Shown here one piece after another: positions 8,501 through 23,500 of a stretch of 39,098 nt of DNA. Positions within the stretch are counted from its first letter, which is position 1; each line of letters starts with the position of its first letter. The stretch is from positions 1 to 39,098 of the forward strand of contig JAHJGZ010000003.1 of the NCBI GenBank assembly GCA_018823795.1, written 5' to 3'. The notes under the pieces were generated by a model that was not told the DNA's origin, ran no database searches, and saw nothing but the letters and a program-made list of their open reading frames with translations. A program made the translations under genes and the position numbers. This stretch comes from Candidatus Omnitrophota bacterium (GTDB lineage Bacteria > Omnitrophota > Omnitrophia > JAHJGZ01).

Positions 8501-11500
8501 GTGAAATCGAAAATCTCCGACTTAAAGATCTCCACATATTTTTTAGTGTATGGGGGAATAATGAATACGATAAAGCGCAAAGAATAATCGCTGCCTTTTC
8601 TTCCGATTATTATCCTATCCTCAATGCAGTAAAACAGCGTGACATCATCCCGATTGTAAAAAGAGAATCACAGATTGTTGAAATACTTACGCATAGAGAT
8701 GGGGTTGTCATTATTGAAAAGGGATATCATGATGATGATATTGAAGTGATGTTGTGGGATGAGATAGGGAGTGCCTCTTCAAATTGGTTCTGTGCCGAGG
8801 GGCCGGATGATAAACCGTATTCTGACTTCGTAAGCCAGAGTAGGTACATAGAGATCATTAATGATGTAAAACTGTCGCAGGACAGGCCGGTTGTGGCGGT
8901 GTTTGATGTTCATGGGACACTCCTCAAACCAACATGGAAAGAGGAATATAGGGAACTGTATAAAATATTTGTTGGCATTGAACCAACCGATGCGTGGATT
9001 CGTGAATATGTCATTCATAAACGGGATAATGAGATCATTGAGACAATAGCTACTCTTTCAGGGAAAAACACTGGCGATATCGCAGGCCAATTAACCGCAC
9101 TTCGTAAAAAAATGCGTGAAGAGGATATTCCTCCTGTTATGCCGGGAGCATTGGAGATGGTACAGGCACTGCATGCACGTGGTGTGCCGATGGTCTTTAT
9201 CAGTGGTTCGTCACGAGATCTTATCTTACAGCAGCTTAAAAAAACCGGATTATTAGAATATGTTTCTGAAGGGAATGTTGTTGGTGGCGAAAGAGGCGAA
9301 CGAGATCGTTCCGATCGAAATCAAATCCTTACCGATTTATGCACGCAGTTTAAAACGCATACGATGGTCTATTTTGACGATTGGAAGGGTGGATCAAAAG
9401 CAATTAAGGAAGTTGGCGGCATCTATTTTGGTATCCCACAAGGTGATTTTGACGGTGAACGGGAAGATGAAGAATTTAAAGCCAATCGGAAACATGTTGT
9501 CGATGCCGGAGCTGATTATATTCTCAACGGATGGAAGGACTGGGTGCTCATCGACAAAATGATTACTGTGCCAGAGAAGGTTCAAAAGAAAGGCGAAATG
9601 ATTCCGGTTGTCGACTATGAGGCACGAGAAATTATGACTGTTCTGCCTGCGCCACGAGACGGGCCGATTCCCTTATACGTTAAAGTCAGTGACGATCTCA
9701 AATGGATTACCTACTATGAAGTTACTGATGATTCACTCGTTTTTCAGGATGACGGAACAACCGATTATACTGCGATGGACAAGAAGGAAATTATTACCAT
9801 TCCCAGCACCCGCCTTATAACACCAGAACAATTCATTAAAAATGAGGTTGATGAGCCACGACGGTCAAAGCTTCTTGATCTTTTATCACAACAGAAACGA
9901 TATACCGAATATAAAGGGATTATTGTTTCCTGGGATCTTAATGTTGACCGTAATGTGTGGACAACCAATATTGATACCGCATTCTTACACGATCAGCTCG
10001 AAGCACTCGGGGTGATTCCGCCGTATATTTCTCTTGAGACAAAAGATCCCCTCTTACTTATTACTAATGAAAGACCTGAACTCGGCGTCTATATTCCTGA
10101 GAATGATGTTATGCCGTATCAGGAATTTGAACCATTGATGGATACGGAAAAAATTGAATCGTTTATTGAAATCGGCGGCGGCGGCGGTCACGGAACAATC
10201 AATTTGATACATAAATTACCAAATCTTAAAAAGGCCATTGTGACCGATATTAGTATTTATGCGTTGCGGACTATTAAACGATGTCTTATTCCGTACTTGG
10301 CAGAAAAACCGGACGTTGATGTACATTACTATTTAGGAAAAGGAATTAAAACAATTGATGAGAAGGTGGATCTCATTAAAGTCAATCCCCCGTATATTCC
10401 GACAAAGCCAACAGAAGAGGAAAATACCGATGGGGATGCGTATCGCGGCACCGGTCTTATTCGGGAGATCATTGAGGTCGGACATAAAAACCTCAATCCT
10501 AATAACCCAGAAGCCTCAATTTTTATCAATGTCAGCAGTCTTGCGATAAAAGACTTTGATCGATACATTAAAGAGTTTAGTGATTCATTAGCGGTGGAAG
10601 TTGTTGCGGTTGGCAGGCCGGTGTCCGTACCGTTTAAGGATTATGTGCTCATAGAACCGGTGGGGAATTCCTTGGATGTACCACTTAAAATCGGTGCCAT
10701 TGATGATGAGTGGAAGCAATGGCTTCTTAAGGAGGAGGGATTGTGGGAGAAAAAGGATCGGCTGCCCGGTGAAGAACAATACTGGCACCGTTTGCAGGTC
10801 TATCAAATTAAGATTAAAAAGGAAAACGCAGCCAGCACAACAGAAACCGCATTGGTTGAAGAAGCGGATTCTGACCGTGGAGAAGAGAGTAACACTCCTA
10901 CGTGGCAGTGTGCTGCATTACCGGATGATCAGTTTGGTGGTAATGAGAGTCGTAATTTTTCTTTAGAGATTGATGCAAAAATTCCTTCACCAGTTCAGAA
11001 AGCCATACAAAAATTTGTACAGGAGATTCAACTGTCTTTAATTGAACAGGGTATTTATATGCTAAAGATTGATAAGGGGAAAAAGAAGGAAACAATAGCG
11101 ATCGATCAGGCGAAGGGGATAATACGCATAAGCATTACAAAAAATAATCCGCATAAATGTGTTAATAGCATACAAAAATTAATTGAACAAAAAAGTTCCA
11201 TCCGTCTCGAAAAAACGCGAAAAAAGCCAGCCTCTGTGCGCATGCCGAAAGGGGAGGAGATTGTATCTTCTTCCGAAGAGGGGATACCTTTGGAAATGTT
11301 TGTTGAGTTACAAGAGCAATTTGCCGAGCAGTTTGCTGGCATGGAAAATGCAACGTTTGACGAAGCATTAAATATGCTTGCGCAACTAGCTGACATGGAC
11401 GATACAACATTCCGCAAAGCAGTCAACGAGCAGGCTCAAAAGGAGGGATTTGATGAAACGCAGGCCGACTTTCTTTATGAAATAGGGATGCGCGATATTA

Positions 11501-14500
11501 TGACTGGTGATTATCTCAAAGTGTGTCTCAACGATTGTGGAATTTCCGTTACTCGTGATGATCTCGTTTTGCGGGCCCTAATTCATTATTGCAATATGAG
11601 CTTGTGGTTAAATGCAGCGGAGCTTTTGGGTATACGAAAGGACTATTTTACTCCTCTTAAGCAAAAGTTTACACAAGCTGGTAGCCAGGGAATGCACCGA
11701 ACACAACAAGCTGCATTGCACCTTACCATGTTTTTTGAAAAGTTAGAAGGTATGTACGCTTTTTATAAAAAGTATAAGGAAGACGATGACTATTACCTAT
11801 TATTCCAACACGGGAGATTACCGGCATTTGGGGAAAAAGATACTTCTGCAAAAAGTGAACTTGCGGCGACCTATGAACCGCGTTTCTTTCATCGGGTACT
11901 GAACCCGAATGTCCCTTTTCTTCCTGGTGCGGTTGCCCGTAATAAAACCCCATTCTGGATCGGTGACCCACACTTTTTGGCCCCTTTTTACTGGCATGGG
12001 GCACAAGGCATCGGTCTTCTTCCACGATCAGATCCTGCGCCGCCACAGAGAAAAAAAACACGAACCCTTGTGTATCGTTTGGATGCGCATACTGATCTCG
12101 AGAATCCCGCACTCATAGATGAGAAAATGATTCATGCTTTAATGAGTGACATAATGATGGGAGCTGATTTTATTTATTTCCTTAATATGTGCGGTGTTGA
12201 AGGATTTACCCTTCCATACATATTTGAGGGTATGATAGACGGCATTGTCCTTTGTATGCCAGAGGAGGCATTGGAAAAATCTCGTTATTCATACGGCGAT
12301 TATAAATTAATTGTTCAGGTGAAAAAAGTGCCTGATGAACATGATAAGAAAAAAAAGGTTCTTAGAATGCGAGGACAAATTTTACCAGCTGATCATGAAT
12401 TGGTCCGCAAGGCGGATTTTATAGAAACGCAGGGTGGAACAATGCCGGAGAGAATGATTGATGTTTATTTAGTATCGCCACACGATACCGAAACTTTGCG
12501 CAAACATGCCCAATCGGCAACTCATATTATTGCTGATATTGATGCAGACTATTTGGGAACGGATGCCCCCTATGGATCTCCCAAACATATTCCGCAGTAT
12601 CGGGTTGACGATGCGCGCTACAGAGAACTTATAAACGCAGTAACGTTTCTCTATACTGATGAGGAGATTAAAAGGAAAATATGTATGGGATTTCTTGCCC
12701 GTTCTTCAAATTTTACCCCACTCAATAGGGCAGAACAAACAGTTGTTGATATTTTAGAAGCAGTGCTTGATTTGGAGGGTGAGCAGCCCCCTTGGGTGAG
12801 GGAAGAGCGTGAATTGTTTAATAAGAGGGATTTAATTTTAACACCATCGCCTGAAAAGAAACCGCCTACCGGCCAACAGCAGAATCACGATACAACGACT
12901 GATGGAGCTGATACCGGACGGTCATCACAAACATACGGTAAATTTGAAGCTATTAAGAAACATTTTGATACTAAATTTCAAAAACCACAGTTTACCTCTG
13001 CTTGGCTCTATTATGAATACGTTATACAGTTTTTAAAACAAGGTGATGTTGTGTACGATATCGGATGTGGTCGTGGCGATTATCTCAGTAAAATTGCCCA
13101 AGCGGTTGGTCGTCAAGGAAAGGTTGTGGGAATAGACCTGTCGGAAGTTGCACTTCAACAGGCACATGAAAATGTAGCAGAATATGAAAATGTTCGACTT
13201 ATTCATGATGAGGCTGCGGCCGTTCTTTCAGATATTACAGAACCCGCAGATTGTGTCATTGGATTCAATGTTCTAGATTATCTACCTGATGATGCAACAC
13301 TTGATGAGTTATTCGATGCAATGATCCAACGTGTTAAACCGGAAGGAAAAATTTTTCTTACCGTTGCAGCACGAGAATTCCCTGACGCTACGAACATACC
13401 TATAGATTCTTCCGGCAGAATTCCTATTACTGATTTTTCCCTTGGCGCAAGAGTTTTCGCTTATCGAGAGTTACAAAACATGTTAGAAAAGAAAAACATG
13501 CACTATTCTATTGAAACGATACGTGGAGATGGGGATTCTGCCGACTTTTTACAAGCGTATCCTGGGCTTGAAAATGCGCCGATTCAATATCTTGTTACTA
13601 TTGCCAAAAGACCATTATCAACAACGACCGAAGAATATACTGTTAATAGACGACCGACAATGAAAAACTTCGACGAGCCGGTGAATCCGGATGAAAAAAG
13701 ACAAGATAAAATATTTAGGATGCTTGGTTTTGAAAAAGGGCAGACGTTGCTTATATGCGATTCCGCATCGGATGGACCGATTGAAGGGCTTATTGTGACT
13801 GCCGCACTACAAGGTTTAATGGTGTGTATTGTCGATAGCACTCAGCACTTAAAGCGGATACGAAGTGAAGCACAAAAACATTTAGCCCGTATTAGAACAG
13901 CAGGCGGCGCAATAACCTACCTTGCGGGAGATATTACTGATCGTGATATACAGAATACGTTGATTACTACAGTGCGAGACAAGGGTAAATTTCATCATGT
14001 TATGGCATTTACTCCTGAAAGAAAAGAGAAAGTCTATTCCGGCATGGAAGTGTCTGCCTACGAAAAGGCATTTATTAAAACGGTCGTTCAGATGAAAAGA
14101 AAAGATGGCGGTAGTATTTATTTTTCATGTGCAGGGGAGGATTCTGCGACTGAGATGTGGGAAACCTGTGTCAATTATGGCATTCGGGTTGAAACGATAG
14201 ACCCTCTGCCGAATCTTTTTTCATTACATGGCGATCGGACTGATTATATGATTAACGCTGAGACGGCAGCAACGTGGTCATGTGATGGAAAAGAGAATGA
14301 ACAGACAATTGTCGATGGCTTCACGCCCCATCATAAATTGGACGAAGAGGAACGAGCTATTTCACAAGGAATAGAAAAAGAAAAAATGTGCATCGGGGAT
14401 TATATTCATCGATTAATATCGGAATGTAAAATCGATATTGATACAGGTACTCCCCTCTATCATACGTTCATTCATTATCTTAACACGAGTGATTGGATCG

Positions 14501-17500
14501 GGGCATCAAAAATTTTCATAGAAGAGTATTTTGAACAAATAATAGCTGCTTTTTACATACAAGAAGATGCCGTTGCGATAAAAGCCGCATATAGAAAACA
14601 ACTTCATGCGTTTGCTTTAAAATTAGCCGCAGTGCAAAAATTTAATGAAAAGAATATAAATAAGCCGAACTTTAAACGACATTTTATACATGGGAAATTG
14701 CCAACATTTCATGTGATAGGAAGCCGTCGAGCCTTTTACCCACAGGGAGTCCTCTTTTTCTTTGAAGCATTGGATACGTGGAATACCTTTTTTTCAGAAC
14801 CCGCTCTTTCCTTGTCAGGTGCGCCATTGTGGTATGGCGTGCAACATTATGTCGCTCCGTTTTATTGGCGGCGGTCAGAAAAAAAACGATTTCTGCCGCC
14901 CGCAGATTCTACTGCGCCAGAAAAAAAGACAAAGAAGACTGTTCTTTTTCGATTTGACGCACATGAGGACTTAGATGTTCCACATCTTTTAGAAGGGGAA
15001 CCGCTTCGATTAATGGCTGCGGGAGAGCTTTCTGAATATGCATTGAACAAAACAATACGGCAGAGCGGCGTTGGAGGCCATACTCTATTTGAAATTTTGA
15101 ATGGCTCAATTGATGAGATGGTGTTATGTGTGCCTGAGGAAGGGGCAAACGGACAAAAGGACTATGGGGTGCAACAATTTTGTGTAGTAATGGAAAATGA
15201 TAATTCATTAATGCGCTGCATTATACAATCTGATAATGAGAAAAATGAAATAGAAAAACTGACGGAGCAGAAAAGAAATGGGGCAATTAAAGATTTTAGA
15301 ATCATTACCATCTCGATACTGTCGCCACGAGATACCAAAGCATTAAAAAAATGTGCCACTGCAGCTAGTCATATTATTGTTGATATTGATATTGATTATG
15401 TCGGTACGCAAGCACCGTTAATCGATACGAGTGGGAAGACATTGCCTGTCTATCAACTTGAAAAAGAAGCATTTTATGAGAACATCAAGGCGCTTCGCAT
15501 ATTTCAGGATGATGAAGTCATCCGCAAAAAGATAGGTGCTATTACCGTGGTAGAATCTCCAAACCATACACCGCTAAAGGATATTAGAAGAAGAACCGGT
15601 GCTATTTTTGAAATTTTTCTTGGGAGTGAAGATACTCGGTCAAAGAAACAACCACAATGGGTTAGGGAGGAACGGCGATTATACCAAGAGTTTCTCAGTC
15701 GCACAAGGCATGTGGCTCCTGCCTTGTCGACCGGGACGGTTGGTGAAGCAACCGAAGCGGTTGATGAAAAAATAGGTCCCTTGTTTAACTTTATTGTTCA
15801 CATGACGCTGTTGGGTGATGTACAGTTAAATGTTGTCTGGCGAAAGGTTGGTGTCCTACCTACAATAACGCTGGATTATGAAGATGATAGGCATACGGGA
15901 ATAGGGGCATTACCGGAAACGCTTGTAACAGAATTCATGCGTATACTTAGTGAGGAAGAAAAAAGAGAAGAAGGTGTTGTTACACAAATTGATTTTCCTC
16001 AAAACAGCAATCCTGCCGATGTGACTGAACAGCTCATAAAAGTTTTTCCCTCATTGAAAAAACAACAGGGCGTGCCTACTTGGCAGTGCAATGAATCACC
16101 AGATAAACAATTTGATATGCAATCGGATTCTAAAAGTTCAGAAAGCAGAGAGGATATGGAGGCACATTTTGAGTCTGTGCCACAAAAGAAGAGATTTGTA
16201 TTTGATACGCAGGGTACGGTTAAGCGGGATGCAAGCGGGAAGCCAGAAGAAATGGATATTGGTTTTCCTGGTGTGTGGTATGTGCACGGTGATGGAAAAC
16301 ATATACATACAACTGATGCGACTGCAGCACTCTTAGATGCGTTAAAAGAAAAAAGCAATGAAGTACATGATGGTAAGGGCATTAATTCGTTTACCTTCGG
16401 TCATGATACTGCTGCGCTCACACCACTTACTGCGATTCCATCAAAAAAAGATACACATTGGTTAATTGCTGAATTAGCTGCTTTACATAAGAAATTTTCT
16501 CGGCGTGAACAGATGGAATGTGTTCGGTTAGTAACTGATAACGTGCATAAAGATATCTATTCTAGTATGTCAGTTGCCTATTTTTATATTGCGTCAGCAT
16601 TAGCCCAAATAGGCATTAAACTCGGATTTAGAAAAATTTCACTTGATGCTGATGCGGATTTAAAAGAAAATTTTTTAAATGATCTTAAAAAGAATACACA
16701 TATCCGTTTTGTAAGTTTTAGTTTGCTGCATTTATCAATTCCGGAGATACAGGCACTTCAGGATTTGTGTAAAAAAATAAAGAAGATTCGTCCTGATATA
16801 TATATTGTATTGGGGGGGCCCATGGTGACCTATGGTCCAGATCTCATCTTTAGCCATATTCCTGAAGCAAATATTGTACTTGCGGGGGAGGCAGAGTTAG
16901 CCGTGCAAAAGGTAGTCGGCATCTTAGAGCACACCAAAGCAACCCATGACCTTACGCGAGAGGAAGTCGAAGCCCTTGCTTCTGTACCCGGCCTTTTTTT
17001 GCGTTCCGGCAATACCGTATTCTGTGCGAATACCGATAGGAAAAGTTTTCATAAAAAATTAAATACCTTGATTCCCTTTATGTCTTTAGATTTTTCTTCC
17101 TTTTTATTGCCTCAGGATGTCGAAGACGGGTTGAATTTGAGTACGGCTCGTGGATGTCCGGTCGGATGTGACTATTGTAATCAGCCGCATGGTAAGAATT
17201 ACCGGCCTCTTTCTTTGGAACATATTACATTAATTTTAGAGCAGTATAAAACCTGGGTCGATAACCTTCCTAAAAAAGACTTCGTATATACGAGTATTGG
17301 CAATAAAAAAAATCTTATGACAGTTCACTTTACTGACGATGACCTTTTTTGGGATAAGAAACGCGGGCTTGCTATTGTGCGACACACTATTAACATGGGT
17401 TTTCAGATTAGCATGATGCAGGTTGGGGAACGGGCATTTTTCAAAAAAGAAAAAGGGAAATATGTTATTGATCATGATTTCATAAAAGAATTAGCAGATT

Positions 17501-20500
17501 TTTACAAAAAAGGGCATATCGATTTTATCGGTATCGGGCTTGAAGACGTTCTTGATCAGGAACTGGAGAATCTTGGTGAAGGGAGCCGTTATCTTATTCC
17601 TGCTGCATTACGGCTAGAGCGGATACGTGCGTGCGATGACCATGGGCTCATGACAGGCAATTATATTATTTTTTCCAATATACATTCAACACCGGCATTA
17701 CTTCTTGAAAAAACACTTCTTCTTGAGGAAATTATAACCAAAGAAGGGACACATTTTGCATTCTGTCGGCCACCAATGAAAAGTATTATTTATTATCTCG
17801 AGGCAGAGTCTTTTCGTAAATTAGTTGCGAAAGGAAAAGATCATGAAGTTCCTAAGGATAGCATTCCTGTGGCGAACCATCCTGACTATAGTTTATGGCG
17901 AGCCCACCGTGATTTTCCTAAAGTTGAATTATATAAGAATAAAGAATTAACCGATGCAATATTCGATTTTTTAGATACCCGAGAGTATGTTGTGCATGCT
18001 GAGAAAGGTTTTCGGGCAAAAAATGTTTTTTTAATTGAACGAGTTAACAAACTTATTGCAGCCTTACTTCCTCTGGTGAAAGATGTGAATAGTGTTCGGG
18101 AGGCCCTTAACAAATTTCTTGCAGCACGTATTGCCCTCCTGGGTAGGATGATACGTACCTATGAAAAAGATAGAGAAACAATACAACGTGAAGGGTATGT
18201 AGAATTGTATGATGAGTATTCGTATGCAGGGGATCTTCTTATGGGAATGTATAACGTACGGTATAGGAAGATTATCAAGGAATGTGAGCATATTATTAAC
18301 GGGATGATACCGGTTTATGAATTTTTAGGAACGGATGAGGAGATAGAGACTCTTTTTGCTCAGCAGACAGGACTTGACTTTAATGATATACACAATGGTG
18401 ATGTTAATACTTATTTGCAGGAGCGATTCCCTACCCCTTATGCATTAGTGGGAGAAACCGACCCGTTTGATGAAGAAAAGAGTGGAGTTCATTTGACTGC
18501 GGCAGAGGCAGACAGATCGCATTTTTCGGTCACTTACACACAACAGAAACAATATTTACATACTGAATGGAAAAAACTATGTGAAAAGATGGGTGCGCAA
18601 GGTGATATCGAGGCAATATTTGACGAGATAATAGAGAAATACTCCGAAAAGGGGAGGTACTATCATAATCTCGATCACATTGAATACATGCTGAAAGAAC
18701 TTGAGAATGTTAAAGACAGAGCAAACGATAGAGCAGCCCTTACGTTTGCTATTTGGTTTCATGACATTATTTATGATTCTACACGTAATGATAATGAAGA
18801 AAAAAGCGCTGATTGCGCAGTCGATGTATGTAATAAATTGAAACTTAGTGACACATTTGCAGAGCGTGTCAAAGAACTCATCTTGATTACGAAACATCAC
18901 GAAGTAAGTCCTGACGATACCGATGCAAAAATATTAATCGATTTAGACCTTGCAATCTTAGGCGGTGCTCAAATAGCTTCAGTGCAATTTATATTGGGTT
19001 TTTCAGATTATGTTGTCATTGAAGCTGCAGAGCGTGTTCTTAAACAATACGACCATGGCATTAGAAAAGAATTCTCTTTTGTTGACGGTATGGCCTACGT
19101 TGTAGGGCGATCAGAAATATTACAAAAGTTTTTAGATCGTGATTTCATCTATCATTTTGATTATTTTAGAGAAAAATATGAAGACCGGGCAAAAGAAAAC
19201 CTTGAACAGCTCATTGCCTTATTAAAGAACGAGAAAAAAGTACTTGAAGAGTTAGTGAAGCCGCAGGAATATCCACGCTTTACTGCCCTTGAATACCTGG
19301 AGAAGAAAACAGCAGTGTATCCAGCCTACTTTGATACATTTGGTGATTTGGAACTGGATATTGTTAAGCATGCTCAAAAAACATATGAGGCAGTAGTGAT
19401 TTTAGTTATGCCGAGAGAGGGCGACGAAGTTTTAGATATTCAAAACCGAGTAGACGGTATTTACGCAAAAATAAAAGACGAAACAAAGGTAACGGTTCTT
19501 GGTGTTCAGAATAAAGATACGGTTACCAAATTTATGCAGGCAATCGGGTCCAAAACTATTATCCGCCGATTACGAAATGTGCCAGCTCATGAGGAACAGC
19601 TTGAAGCAGAATCAAAGACAGCTGCTGAGAATTATCATACATACGGCCTAGAGACGGTGTTTATCGTTCCATCAAAAGAATTTCTTCGATTGTCAGATGA
19701 CATTCAGGCTCCCTACGTAAAACAATGTATTAAAATGCTCAAACTGCCGTCTGATACGGCGGCTACCTCACCACATTTTTACACTGCCATAGAGGGCTTT
19801 AATAAGAAAAGGCAGGCTGGTAAAAGGGAAGTTCCTCTGAGCAGCACGACAGCCTTTTATGCAGGCAGTTTCGATCCGATTACTCACGGGCATCTTGAAG
19901 TTATCTTTCGCGCATCAAAATTGTTTGAAAAAGTATATGTCGGTGTCGGTATCAATCCGGATAAAGAGTATATGTTTAGTATTGAAGAAAGAGAAGAGAT
20001 GGTACGTGATGCATTACGATTGCTTGATATTGATAATGTTGAAGTGCTCAGTTATAAAGGATTAACTGTCGATGCCGCGGCAGCAGCAGGCGCGGGCATA
20101 CTTATGCGTGGTGCCCGCAGTATAAAAGACCTTAAAGATGAGCTACCCCTTGCATGGGTCAATATGTTACTCGAGCCAAGAGAAAACACCTTTTTGCTTG
20201 TTCCGTATAAATATTTGAATGTCAGTTCTTCTCTTGTGAAAAAAACGGTAGAAGAGGGTGATCCGATTCATGAGCTCGTATCCAGCAATGTGTATTGGAA
20301 ATTCAAAAAGCAAGACCTTGATGCGCGTAAGGGGGATACGCGCCTTATCGGCCTTGTTGGGGGCCTTGGTTCGGGGAAAACGTCGGTTTTAAAACATGCA
20401 GTAAAAAATAAACATGTCTACGGGGTTGATCTCGATAAAGTAAACCGAGAGTTGCAGGAAGATCGAGCGGTCGTGGAACAGATCAGAGATGCCTTTGGCG

Positions 20501-23500
20501 ATGATGTACTAACTCAGCAGGGAAAAATCGATTACGATAGACTCAACAACGAAATTTTCAATGATGCAAAGAAGATGTATTGGCTTAAACGGATTATGTA
20601 TCCGTTGCTCTGTAAAGAAACGATGCGGTTAATTGACGAGGCGCTGACAGGCGGCTATTCATTAATCGTTATTGAAGGAATTAGAATATTTGATATGCGG
20701 ATGGATCAGATCCTTGATGAGGTATGGTTTGTCGATTCTCCAAATGAAAAACGAATCGAACGGATTTTACAGAAAAATGAAGAAATGCCACCGCAACAAG
20801 CACAATTAATAATCGATACTCAGAAAGAAGCGGTAGCGTTAGCAAAAGCAAAATCGAATGATATTATCGATAATTCAAAGGGGCTTCCAGAACTATTCGC
20901 ACAGCTGGATGAATTATTACCAAAAGCGGGGGATTCTTCAACTCAGCCAAAAGCATCGCTCAGAGAACTCCTAGAGCAAGCTGAAGCGGGTTCTACCTTT
21001 ACGTTTTTGAAGCCGTATTTACCTTTACTTAAGGTGCCTGATCCTGCCCCCATTTCGTTATTACCCTTCATGCTCGTACACGCACTTCAAAAAGATGCTC
21101 ATGAAATATCTCTCCACAAAAAACTGACCTTTGAGTTAGCTTCATGTATCATTACAGAACCTGCCATATACGTACAAATAATCATGCTTGCGATGAGAAA
21201 TGTTCAATGCTATCCCCGCTACAAGGAGGTCATGGCTATTATTGGAGGGGCAGTGGTGTTAGTATCAGCTCATCAGGAATTTTTCTACGCGCATTTCAGA
21301 AATGCATTCAATTGGGGAGCACATTCGTGGGTTAATAATTATGAACGAAATCTGAACCGTATTGCAGGATTCTTTCAAGAAGAAACACAGGCACAGAAAT
21401 TAATGGAAATACTAGAAGAAAAAAAGGGTCTTCCTCATCAGCCATGGTATATTGATTCTCAATTTGCAGTTCTTGACGCACTTGAGGCAATTGACTATAC
21501 GTCAGCTGATATACGTACAGACGTTATCGAACGGCTTATCCTCTTAAACGAAGCATCTACATTTCATCCGATTGTCGTTGGCCGCATTAAGGAAGTGATT
21601 GTTGCTTTACAAAAAGATACAGCAAAGGGGACGTATCGCGCGTTCCATAGTGCCTTGCAGAAAGAATTCACATCATACCTTTCGACTCTTGATCCTGAGA
21701 ATATGATTCTTATCGATATGCTGAAGGATATAGCAGCAACGATACCCCGTGATGAATCACATAAGTGGGAGAAACTGGATGAGACGGTGTATGATGCCTA
21801 TTTTTCTGATATTCAAAGACACAGGGATCCTATAGATTCTGTTGCTAATCAGGATTGGAGCATTGTGGGGAAAGAAGACGACATGGTCGAAGCATTGAAA
21901 CACTCATGCATCGATTATGATGAAAGCATCAATCTTATGAAAGGTGCAGAAGAAAATGAAAAAGCGGCGATTGATAATGTGAAAAAAAAGATATTAACGA
22001 AGGCCTATGTAATATATGTTGTTACGTATGCTGCACTTTTTGCTGCATTTTCTATTTTCGTATCGTATATGGGGCAAACGTTTTTTGATGTTCCGTATGT
22101 CATATCATTCGATAGAGATATTAGTTCTATTGTTACGTCTGCCATTAAGCTGTTTTTACCAAACGCTCTTATTGCATCAATAGCAAATGGTCTTGGTAAT
22201 TATTTGAGTCAAGTATATGAAATATATTTCAAAAAAGAACGTGCAACAATAGACGGGGGGCGAATACTACGGAGTGCAATCTTAGGCACGATATTAATTG
22301 CTCCCCTGTGGGCTGTTGGATGGTATGGTATGTTGCTTCCTCATGTAACGACATTTATAGGATCATATATACTCTTTCCGCAATCATTAATAAAACTTAT
22401 TCTTGATGCAGGCTTCTGGACGTTTTTGTGGGGAGCATGGGTGCCCTATTTTACGGGAAGATGGTATGTTGAACAACACTCATTTAAAGAGAGCTTGCAA
22501 AATACATTTGGGGAGCGATTTTCTAAATATTTTAATTTTTATTTCACTACGGTTATTCCTTTCTGGGTTCCGGCATTAACGGTTGCGTTTGTGCTGTTCC
22601 CTCATTATGCCTTTTTAATTACGCAGCTTGTCATTATTCCGTGGTGTGCTTTGCTTGCCTATTTATTTCATAGCAATACGACCGCGAATATATGGAAGTT
22701 GTATGGTGCGCTTATAAGGCATGCCGGTGCGTATGTAGGAATTAAGACTACTATCAGTAACAATCCTGATTCTGGCGACAGTGATACGGATGACAGCACG
22801 CCGTCATCCTGGTACTGTGAAGAGTCACCGACTGAGCCATTGTCTACATCGGTGTTGCCGGATGAAAAAGTGCTTTCTATGGCACTGTTGTTTGCTGAAC
22901 GAGGATATCTTTCTTCGATAAGAAGTAAAGCAATTCATCATATAGGCAATCTTACAAAAATTCCTGAACACTATCAACAAAGAGTAAAGTTAATGTTACT
23001 TCAAGGGATGGTGAATAATAATGGTGTTATTGCTGTTGATTCAGCTCGAATTCTCGCGCAATTAGTGAACGCGCATCAATTGCTTTTTGATGAACAGGAT
23101 GTTTATATTTTGATTGATATATTACAGAGTGAAGGAGGTCGATTTACTGCTCAACAGTGGGAGGCGGCGTCAATAGCTTTGCGTGCAATTACTGTCATAC
23201 CTGACGAAGTAAAAGAAGAAGTTGAAATTGTTCTTTTACATGAGGGGGTAGGTCAGCAGGATACGGAAGAGATAATTTCAGTTAAAGAATCAGACACAGC
23301 CGTTAATCAAGCAAACGTTACTTTTAATGAGAAAGATATTAGTGCTTTGATCGATACAGCTGAGAATGAAAGCAGTCGTTTTTCTTGGAAAAAGCGGCAA
23401 ACGGCAATAATGCGGTTAGGTATAATTTCTTCTATTCCGGAGAAATATAAGGATCGCATCAAAAATATGCTTCTTACAGCTATGAAAGATAAGGAAAGGG

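Noticed and set aside
11723-12112. 129-codon minus-strand ORF within the giant gene
   Set aside because: No family features, and it lies opposite the UPF0489-like domain, which has clear motifs on the plus strand.
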